Origin: CAZXFH01 sp964640055
Lineage (GTDB): Bacteria; Fidelibacterota; UBA2242; JAFGTP01
Assembly: GCA_964640055.1 (NCBI GenBank)
Contig: CAZXFH010000036.1
Coordinates: 1-33,794, forward strand
Length of the DNA: 33,794 nt
Reading direction: 5' to 3'
The stretch's first letter is position 1, and every line of letters begins with the position of its first letter. Of this stretch, positions 24,546 through 31,900 are shown piece by piece. Under the pieces are notes generated by a model that was given only the letters and a program-made list of their open reading frames with translations, was not told where the DNA came from and made no database searches. The position numbers and the translations under genes were made by a program.

Positions 24546-25367
24546 TTACTGGAAAAGGGACAGGACGACCTGCGGGGATCCATTGGCCTGCACTAGCGAG
24601 GAGACCGCGGTTTGCTGCAGAATCTGTAATTTAACAACTTCCATTTGTTCCTGGGCAAAATCAGTATCTTCGATACTACTCCGTACGGCTTCAGTATTAG
24701 TCACCTGGGTGGAAAGAGTGTGCTCTTTTGAGGACAGTCTGACCTTGTATTCACCAACATCCTGAATAGAAGTCGCCAAAGCGTTAATCGCTGAAGAAAC
24801 TGTACTAATCGCAGCACTGGCACTGGCAGCGGTGGTGACATCAACACTATCGATTGACAGCGCGGATGAATCCGCATCCTGCAGGGTTACATGCAGCTGA
24901 TCACCACTCTGTTCACCGGTGTGAAAATAGCCATTCAGGGTTCCATCAATCAGATTGTTGCCATTGAAATTGGTGTCGCTCACAATTTCATCGATTTCGC
25001 TGATCAAAGCATCAATTTGTTCGTCAATAGCCGAGCGCTGTTCACCTGAAAGAGAGAAATCAGCGGCCTGAGTAGCCTTTTCCTTGATGGTTTGCAGAAT
25101 ATCCATAATACTTTGGTAACCCCCTTCAGCAATGTTCATAATGTTCTTGGCATTACTCACATTTTGGAGTGCTACCTGTAATCCGCGCTTGCGACTTTCC
25201 AAACTGCGGGCGAGATGGTATCCAGCCGGATCTTCGCCGGCGGAATTAATCCGTTTACCCGTGGCCAGGCGATACTGATGTTTTCCGATACGGTTGTTGA
25301 CTTCAACCAGAGACTGCCGGGCTTGCATGGCCTGTACATTTGAATAAATACGCATTAAGTCACTCAT
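24546..25367 (-). CDS. Flagellin 2
   Basis: A second filament subunit, 273 residues and paralogous to flagellin 1. The N-terminal D0/D1 has YRLATGKRINSAGEDPAGYH, SNAKNIMNIAEGGYQSIMDI and LQTIKEKATQA. The C-terminal D1/D0 has TNTEAVRSSIEDTDFA, EQMEVVKLQILQQTAVSSLV and ends SPQVVLSLFQ. The centre is short and Ser/Thr-rich (VTTAASASAAISTVSSA), with divergence concentrated at about residues 130-180. AAGGAGGTC precedes the ATG at 25367. An ATG 12 bases downstream is a less likely start. It has a full-consensus sigma-28 promoter, while the flagellin 1 promoter is weaker, which suggests different expression levels. It is followed by the HTH gene. Confidence 0.96.
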   Translation of the reverse strand: MSDLMRIYSNVQAMQARQSLVEVNNRIGKHQYRLATGKRINSAGEDPAGYHLARSLESRKRGLQVALQNVSNAKNIMNIAEGGYQSIMDILQTIKEKATQAADFSLSGEQRSAIDEQIDALISEIDEIVSDTNFNGNNLIDGTLNGYFHTGEQSGDQLHVTLQDADSSALSIDSVDVTTAASASAAISTVSSAINALATSIQDVGEYKVRLSSKEHTLSTQVTNTEAVRSSIEDTDFAQEQMEVVKLQILQQTAVSSLVQANGSPQVVLSLFQ

Positions 25368-25370
25368 GTT

Positions 25371-25404
25371 GACCTCCTTGTTTTAACTGTGGCGTCCGTG
25401 CCAC
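25371..25404 (-). promoter_or_regulatory. Candidate CsrA site pair in flagellin 2 leader
   Basis: On the - strand, GTGGC (25404-25400) and GCCAC (25393-25389) form a stem with the hexaloop ACGGAC, matching the CsrA loop pattern A-N-GGA-N. A second AAGGA lies in the Shine-Dalgarno (25379-25375). The GGA cores are 17 bases apart, against 16 in the flagellin 1 leader, and the spacer (TTAAA-type, then GGAGGT) is also shared. Confidence 0.55.
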
Positions 25405-25456
25405 CTTTTGAATTTTTCAGTTCATCTCGCTTCAAAAATCTCCGTTCACAGTGATA

Positions 25457-25483
25457 ATATCGGCTGATATTGAATAAACTTTA
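25457..25483 (-). promoter_or_regulatory. Sigma-28 (FliA) promoter of flagellin 2
   Basis: On the - strand, TAAAGTTT (25483-25476), exactly 11 bases, then GCCGATAT (25464-25457). This matches the bacterial FliA consensus TAAAGTTT-N11-GCCGATAA at 15 of 16 positions. It predicts a transcript start near 25450 and a leader of about 83 bases. Confidence 0.9.
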
Positions 25484-25510
25484 GCAAAAGATATATAAAA
25501 TACATAAAAT

Positions 25511-25525
25511 AGTATAAGATATACT
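25511..25525. repeat. Palindrome upstream of flagellin 2 promoter
   Basis: AGTATA-AGA-TATACT, a perfect 6-bp inverted repeat with a 3-base centre, lies 27 bases upstream of the flagellin 2 -35 box. It could be an operator. Confidence 0.45.
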
Positions 25526-25541
25526 GTTAATAAGAGTAGAT

Positions 25542-25572
25542 TGATAATCATAAATAGCATTTATGATTATCA
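25542..25572. repeat. Perfect 14-bp inverted repeat
   Basis: TGATAATCATAAAT (25542-25555), centre AGC, then ATTTATGATTATCA (25559-25572). There is no T-run on either strand, so it does not look like a terminator. It lies 58 bases upstream of the flagellin 2 -35 box and 366 bases upstream of the AAA+ gene, which suits a regulator-binding site. Confidence 0.6.
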
Positions 25573-25727
25573 GTGAATGTTATACAAATACTGGCCTTTG
25601 CAAATCTGCGGGCAGGGAGTATTCCCGTTAGAAGGCGATGTAAAAGAATTCATTTAAAAAGGGTATGTTTATTTATCGATCAACCGGAAAAAGCGGTTTA
25701 ATTCAGATCGAAGTAGTATGATATTGA

Positions 25728-25812
25728 CACCCTCAGGCCTGGTTTGGAAAAAGGTGTTGAAAATTTTAATCTGAATGAGGGTGGCATACCCAATATTCTA
25801 TACCAAACCAGG
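25728..25812 (+). promoter_or_regulatory. Interleaved inverted repeats (pseudoknot or switch candidate)
   Basis: CACCCTCA (25728-25735) pairs with TGAGGGTG (25776-25783), and CCTGGTTTGG (25738-25747) pairs with CCAAACCAGG (25803-25812). Both matches are perfect. Their order is 1-2-1'-2', so in RNA they form either a pseudoknot or two competing hairpins. Confidence 0.5.
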
Positions 25813-25937
25813 TATCTGTAAATTTTGTATTCTAAAAATTTGGTTGCTTAAGGGGCGCGCCTGTTGTAGTTTAATCTATCGTATTTGATAGTTAAGGGGT
25901 TTTATATGCGCGTTGTGGCGCATTAGGAAGAGGGAAA

Positions 25938-27479
25938 ATGGTAGCAAAAAATGAGTTTATTAAGGAAGCCACCCTGCGAATATGTAGTAGTCTGAAAATT
26001 GCAGAGGGGTTGTGGGAAACATTCCACTATATCCAACAATTCATGCCCCTGGATGAAATCGTGGCCTATTCATATCACGTGTCGGATGAAGTTCTTCTGC
26101 GAATAGCAAGGGTATCTGCTGCCCAGTCCCGGACGGAGACGGCTGTAAAACCGTTAAAAATACCCCGATTTATTATGTTTCTGCAGGGACCTGAGACCAT
26201 TGATAATATTCGTATGATCAATGATCCCGATCAGGACCAGCTCACCATTCGGATGATACGGGGCGAAATAAAACCTGATTCATCTTTTATTATTATGCGG
26301 TTATCCCTGAATGCCCCGCAAATAGGGTTACTTGCCTTCAGGACTGATGGCAGGGGACGCTATCAGGATATCCATTTAAAAACACTTTCCCTATTACAGC
26401 GACCTTTCCGTATGGCATTGATAAATGGTTGGCGGTACCGGGAACTAGAACAGGAAAAGGAGTGGCTGCAGGCTGATAGGAAAAATTTTCAGCAGGAAAT
26501 AGATAAGCAAGGCAAAACTGAGTTGATCGGTAGGGAATTTGGTTTAAAATCTGTTATGCAGCCTATCCGTGAACTAGCTACAGAAAACAGTCCGCTGCTG
26601 TTAACGGGTGAGATTGGCACTGGCAAGAAGACACTGGCTACTGAAATTCATCGCATATCACTGCACCGATTGGGTCCTCTGATCAGATTTAGTTGTGGAA
26701 GCATCCCCAATAGTGTCACAGAAAGGGAACTGTTTGGGCCGGATAAAGTAGGACATGATTTTGACACACAATATAGACCGGGCTGCCTGGAACGGGCTCA
26801 TCAGGGAACACTGCTGCTAGAGGAAGTTAGCGAGCTTCCCATGGCCACACAGCAGCATTTAGCAGAAATGCTAACAGAGGAAGCAATTACGACAGGGCAG
26901 AGATATCGGTCAGAGCCTCTGGATGTCCGGTTCATCATGTCCACCCGGCATGATTTAGCAGAGTGGGTAGCAAAGGGTAATTTCAGTAAAGGATTATTCG
27001 AACGGATAAAGGACTCAAATGTTCGCATACCATCCTTAAGGGAGCGGGTGAGAGATATTCCTTCACTGGCGCATCATTTTATACGTCTAAGGGCAAAAGA
27101 GATTGGTTTGCACCAGATGCCGGAAATTGATCCGGATGGTCTGGAGCGATTGATGGCTTATGAATGGCCCGGAAATGTGCGGGAGTTAAAATATGTGGTA
27201 GAACGCGAGTTATTTCTCAAGCTCCAGAGACCTTTAACTTTTCAGGGATTAGGTCTTAGGGGGGGTGAGGAGAGGTCTGCTGAATCTCCGCATGAAAAGC
27301 AAGCAGTTACTGCTTTAGAACAAGTGGAAAAAGCTCATATTCAGCAAGTATTGGAATTGGCCCAAGGTCGTATTGAAGGTGAAGGCGGAGCCGCGGAGCT
27401 GTTAGAAATGCACCCCAGTACACTACGGCACCGATTACGAAAATTAAAAGTTCCCTTTGGGCGCAAAAGTAAAAAATGA
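25938..27479 (+). CDS. NtrC-type AAA+ regulator lacking the sigma-54 contact motif
   Basis: A 513-residue regulator. Residues about 20-165 look like a GAF-type sensor domain. The AAA+ domain runs from LIGREFGLKSVMQPI (about 195) to about 430, with Walker A GEIGTGKKT at 224-232, Walker B GTLLLEEV at 290-297 and the RIPSLRERVRDIP and YEWPGNVRELK signatures. The C-terminus (about 450-510) is a Fis-type HTH (IQQVLELAQGRIEGE, HPSTLRHRLRKL). After ELFG (264-267) the GAFTGA loop that touches sigma-54 is missing. Walker B has Glu instead of the usual first Asp, and one arginine of the FRxDLYYRL region is replaced (FSKGLFERI). It therefore probably regulates without activating sigma-54, as TyrR does. 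AGAGGG precedes the ATG, and the stop overlaps the next start. Confidence 0.85.
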   Translation: MVAKNEFIKEATLRICSSLKIAEGLWETFHYIQQFMPLDEIVAYSYHVSDEVLLRIARVSAAQSRTETAVKPLKIPRFIMFLQGPETIDNIRMINDPDQDQLTIRMIRGEIKPDSSFIIMRLSLNAPQIGLLAFRTDGRGRYQDIHLKTLSLLQRPFRMALINGWRYRELEQEKEWLQADRKNFQQEIDKQGKTELIGREFGLKSVMQPIRELATENSPLLLTGEIGTGKKTLATEIHRISLHRLGPLIRFSCGSIPNSVTERELFGPDKVGHDFDTQYRPGCLERAHQGTLLLEEVSELPMATQQHLAEMLTEEAITTGQRYRSEPLDVRFIMSTRHDLAEWVAKGNFSKGLFERIKDSNVRIPSLRERVRDIPSLAHHFIRLRAKEIGLHQMPEIDPDGLERLMAYEWPGNVRELKYVVERELFLKLQRPLTFQGLGLRGGEERSAESPHEKQAVTALEQVEKAHIQQVLELAQGRIEGEGGAAELLEMHPSTLRHRLRKLKVPFGRKSKK

Positions 27480-27838
27480 TTTACCGGATTGCAGCTGATC
27501 TGATATTTTGCCTGCATTTGATATTTATTATCTTTGTGGTTGCCGGCGGCCTTCTGGTTTATAAATGGAAATGGGTTTTATGGTTTCATTTACCTGCGGC
27601 GGTCTGGGGTATTATGATTGAATTTTTCGGCTGGATTTGTCCACTCACTCCATTGGAGGATCGGCTGCGTCTGGCAGCTGGAGAACAAGGATTATCGGGT
27701 GGATTCATTGCAGAATATCTCGTGCCAATTGTATACCCATCCGGATTGAACCCGACGATACAAATTATATTGGGTTCTTTTGTTATTTTCATCAATATTA
27801 TCATTTATGGGCTTTGGCTCAGGCAGAGGATTAAGTAG
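27476..27838 (+). CDS. DUF2784 family membrane protein
   Basis: A 120-residue integral membrane protein matching DUF2784: LIFCLHLIFIIFVVAGGLLV (TM1), WVLWFHLPAAVWGIMIEFFG (TM2), then ICPLTPLEDRLRLAAGEQG, FIAEYLVPIVYP and a C-terminal helix IQIILGSFVIFINIIIYGLW. Length is normal for the family, and its function is not known. The ATG overlaps the AAA+ regulator stop by four bases (ATGA), so the two genes are translationally coupled. This suggests that the regulator and membrane protein belong to one pathway. Confidence 0.88.
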   Translation: MIYRIAADLIFCLHLIFIIFVVAGGLLVYKWKWVLWFHLPAAVWGIMIEFFGWICPLTPLEDRLRLAAGEQGLSGGFIAEYLVPIVYPSGLNPTIQIILGSFVIFINIIIYGLWLRQRIK

Positions 27839-27930
27839 ATATTGAGCAATATTTTCAATTTTTGGAAAAGAGTAATTACGATCAAACGCCTGGATATTAG
27901 AAATTATATACCATTAAAGGATGGGATGCC

Positions 27931-28896
27931 ATGTTAAAGAATTCCCGAAAAGAGCAAACTGAATCCCGCAGAAAAAAAAGTTGGCCATTGCATGTTACCA
28001 CTAAAAATTTTATCAGAGAGGGGCGGAAAACCGGTGATTTTGGTTTTTTTGATCTGATGCATGGATATGTTTATCTTCGCTGGCCTTACCTGTATATCGG
28101 TATTGCTACAGGCGAACACCCATTAGCGCGCCTGGTTTTGCCGCTTTATCGCTGGATTACCAAATTATTACCGGTTGTCAAACGTCACCCGGAATTAGCA
28201 ACTTTTGCAGATGGTTACCATGGTAAGGTCATGCCAGTGGAGGCAGCGCAAAAATTGGTTAAAATAAAGCGGGAAATCAGGGTTGATGATCTGGAGCAGG
28301 TTATTCCTTATACCAAAGCGCGGAGTATCATCATGCACAATCCAGACCATATTGTAGCCTTAGAATGTCCTTGTCGGGCGGCTCGTCCGCAGCCTTGTGA
28401 GCCCCTGGATGTATGCTTGATTGTAGGAGAGCCTTTTACCAGCTTTGTCATCGCTCATCATCCCCATAAGGCGCGCTGGATAACGCCACAGGAGGCAGCC
28501 GATATCATTCAGGCGGAACATGATCGCGGTCATGTCCAGCATGCTTTTTTCAAGGATGCCATGCTGGGACGGTTTTATGCGATCTGTAATTGCTGCGCTT
28601 GTTGCTGCGGAGCCATGCAGGCTTGGCAACATGGGGTCCCCATGCTGGCAGCTTCCGGTTACGTTGCAGAAGTGAGTTCCCAGCAATGTGCTGGGTGCGG
28701 AACTTGTGTCATCTTTTGTCAATTCAACGCGCTTACCTTGGATGATGAACCGGTCCAGATTGACCATGAATTATGTATGGGCTGTGGTGTATGTGTTTCC
28801 AAATGTGCCTGTGAGGCGCTGCAACTCGTGCGAGCGCCTGAAAAAGGAGAGCCCCTGGAGGTCACTGCGCTCACCAATCCTGTCTCAGAGATTTAA
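27931..28896 (+). CDS. Cysteine-rich 2[4Fe-4S] ferredoxin-like protein
   Basis: A 321-residue iron-sulfur protein. The C-terminus holds two CxxCxxCxxxC sites, C253/256/259/263 and C282/285/288/292, for two [4Fe-4S] clusters of bacterial ferredoxin type. Upstream are two further Cys groups: C146, C148, C156 and C162 (ECPCR region) and a dense C219, C221, C222, C224, C225, C226 (CNCCACCC), which could bind another cluster or metal. The N-terminus (DLMHGYVYLRWPYLYIGIAT) is moderately hydrophobic but not a clear signal peptide. AAAGGATGGGATGCC precedes the ATG. It lies 92 bases after DUF2784 and ends at a terminator. Probably an electron-transfer or redox enzyme subunit, with the partner unknown. 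Confidence 0.85.
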   Translation: MLKNSRKEQTESRRKKSWPLHVTTKNFIREGRKTGDFGFFDLMHGYVYLRWPYLYIGIATGEHPLARLVLPLYRWITKLLPVVKRHPELATFADGYHGKVMPVEAAQKLVKIKREIRVDDLEQVIPYTKARSIIMHNPDHIVALECPCRAARPQPCEPLDVCLIVGEPFTSFVIAHHPHKARWITPQEAADIIQAEHDRGHVQHAFFKDAMLGRFYAICNCCACCCGAMQAWQHGVPMLAASGYVAEVSSQQCAGCGTCVIFCQFNALTLDDEPVQIDHELCMGCGVCVSKCACEALQLVRAPEKGEPLEVTALTNPVSEI

Positions 28897-28898
28897 AT

Positions 28899-28935
28899 AA
28901 AAAAAGCCCTGATACATTTCATCAGGGCCTTTTGT
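28899..28935. terminator. Bidirectional terminator
   Basis: GCCCTGAT (28906-28913) pairs with ATCAGGGC (28921-28928) around a 7-base loop. The + side has CTTTTG and the - side a run of seven T. It serves both the ferredoxin-like gene and the convergent T9SS gene. Confidence 0.88.
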
Positions 28936-28987
28936 GATAATAAATACGAATACACTATATGAGGGTAAGAGAGTCAGCTGTCAGTGC

Positions 28988-31900
28988 TTACTTCATCAGT
29001 AAAATTTTACGGAGAGCCTGAAATCCCTCTGCTTCCAGGCGAACAAAATAAATTCCGGTGGGCATATCCTTTCCGCCGCTGTTTTTGGCTAACCAGCGGA
29101 CCTGATAGTATCCGGGTGCCTGTCTTTGATGGACTAGGATGGTAACCAGGGCGCCACGGTAGTCATAGATCCGAAGTGTGACAAAGGCTGTACGGGGGAG
29201 CTGGTAGGGAATGGTGGTACTGGGATTGAAAGGATTGGGATAGTTCTGACCCAAAGCAAAGGACTGCGGGACGATACCATCTGTAGCTAACGCAGTGGTA
29301 ATTTGGATTGAAACCGCGCTGGAGAGCGGGGAGGCATTCCCATGGTGATCAACAGCGCTAACCCAATAATAATAGGTGGTTCCGGCTTCGATCTGCTGAT
29401 CAGTGAAAAAGTGGTTGGTTGTCTGGGCGTAAGGATTCATTTCCTGAGGGTTTATATTGGGTGCTGTATCCCGGTAAACTTGGTAATAGCCCAAATCAGC
29501 TGCGGTGACCGCCAGCCATTCCAGAACCATACTAGTATCGCCATTTGCGGCCGCAAATAGGTTGGTAGGTACTTCCGGAGCGAGATTATCTACTGAGTAA
29601 CCATAACTGGTATTGCTGACAAACTTGCCTTCATTCATGGCGGCGATCACCCGAAAGGGATATAAGCCATCTGATTGAGAGGATGAATCTTGCGGGGTAT
29701 GGCATAGCAGAGTGTATGTGGAGTCGCCATAGGCAACAGTAGAATTGAGAGCGACCCACTCAGATCCATTATTTAATTCTGCAGTATACATTTCAATCGT
29801 ATCTGTTGAGCTACTCTTGGTGATTAAATTGTTATTATCGAAATAACTGCGCAGGAAACGGACATAAACCCAGCCTCCTTGATCTTGAGGGACATCGCTA
29901 ATATTCAGTATTTCCGGTTGAGCCGATAGATTAACAGTAATATAATTTTGTACCTGCAGGGTATCACTATGGGTGTCATCGGACACTATCAGCGACACGG
30001 TATAGACACCTGGCTGCTCATAAGTATGTACCGGATTGGTTTCTTCACTGGATACACCATCACCAAAATGCCAGATATAGTTCGTTATGGGTTGTGCTCC
30101 TTGGAGAGATAAATTAGTGAACTCCACAGTTAGTGGTGCCAATCCTTCAATAACATTCGCGCTGAAGTCCGCGGTTAGTTTAGGTGTTGATTTCCATATT
30201 CCCCGGTAATTTCCGAAAATCCAGATTGTACCATCAACGGCGATGTTAGCACCATAGAGATAACTGTTTTCCGGCATATTGGGCAAGGGGTTTTTTTGCC
30301 AGGTCAGGCCACTATCCTGGCTGACATAGCACGCTTTTTCCTGATAACCACCGACAGCGAGACCTATTCCGCTAACAGGGTCCATAACCAGGGAGGACAG
30401 AATAGAGGGGGGATCATCAAAGTTGGCGGGTGTCCAATGTTGACCTAGATCATTAGTGCACCAAATTTGACTGCTATATCCACTATCAAGCGGATAATAA
30501 TAGGATAACAAGATATGGTTCTCATCGATAAATTGGATTCCATTGTCGCTTCTACTATAATAGGTATTATCCAGGATAGGCAAATTACCCTGGATACTCG
30601 TCCAGCTGGCGGCTCTATTAGTGGTCAGAAAGGGCTCCATGGTCCAGGGGGCTACATTTAAGCGCGCTAAGATCACACCCCAATTTTGATTAAACCAGTC
30701 GCCACTGACCACATGGGGACGGGAAGTCGGGGTAGGGGTTACCGATTCAAGAGTATAATCACCAATATCGGGATTACGTAGGATGCGCTTAAACCAGCGG
30801 GTACTGGTCACGCCTAATTTCGCAGTACCACTAATATAAAGAGTGCTTTCATTTACCTGCTGAAGATGGGTAATTTGATCCTCATTAACATCGAAGCGCT
30901 GTGACCAGGTTTGGCCCCCATCGGTGGTGCACCAGACATATCCAAACACCACCTCATAATTATAGTCGTTACCACCATCATCCAGTGAAAAAGCAACGGC
31001 GCCAATATCTTCATTGATAAAACTAACCCGTGGAGTGACTCCCAATCCATCAAAACTAGTGCCCGGTTCGGGAGAAATATCAATCCAGCTCTGACCACCG
31101 TCCGTGGTTTTGAACAGGCGGTTATGATTAGTGACCAGATAGCCGAGATCTTTACTGATAAATTCACCGTCAATGTAAGTTGTATTAGGCTCGTCGGGGA
31201 GGTTTTCTAATTTGTTGAAGGCCGTTATCTGAGGCGGTATGGGTTGGGGCTCGGTTACTTGGATATAATCTTCAAGCGTTTGGGTGTGGACTTGGTCATT
31301 TTTGTAAATGGTTAGATCAACGTCATAAGTGCCGGTTTCTGTATATGTATGGGCCGGATGTTGTGCAGAACTGACTGTTCCGTCACCAAATTCCCACTGC
31401 CAGCTCTCCGGTTCACCAGTACTCATATCAATGAAGTTAACCAGTAACGGAGTGGCTCCGCTTGTGACATCGGCCGAGAAAGCTGCCGTTAAAGTTTCCG
31501 GTGATTGATGATAGTAGAAGGCGCCCATATCAGCGCGGGTTTGATCGGGATCAAGGGGGGCTTGGGGTGCAGCAGCGTCGATACAGGGAGATCCGCCTTG
31601 TAAATGGTAATCGATAGTACTGACAAAGAGTGGATCAGTTGAGAGACTGCCTTCTCCGGCAGTAAGATTTGCATAGTCAGTGGTATTGTTCCAGACGTTA
31701 TTATAAACGAGAATAACGCTACCCTGATCAGGAATATCCTGGGAAATGCCATAACCATTACTGACGACAATGTTATTCTTTACTGTGGCATCAACAAAAC
31801 CGGTACGGATGCCGTATTCAGTATTGTTGGCAACCGTATTATTGATGATAAAGGGCGCTCCGGCTTCATAGGCTTGAATTCCATCATATTCACTGTTTTT

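Larger units (their letters stand above)
25368..25937. other. Hairpin-rich intergenic region between flagellin 2 and the AAA+ regulator
   Basis: These 570 bases hold no gene that I can support. From left to right they contain the flagellin 2 leader and promoter, two palindromes (25511-25525, 25542-25572) and a run of inverted repeats toward the + strand gene. The repeats are GGGA/TCCC at 25616-25627, AACCG/CGGTT at 25682-25698, the interleaved pair at 25728-25812, CTATC/GATAG at 25876-25891 and ATGCGC/GCGCAT at 25906-25923. The last ends four bases before the likely ribosome binding site. The + strand part may be a structured leader or a small RNA. Confidence 0.45.
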
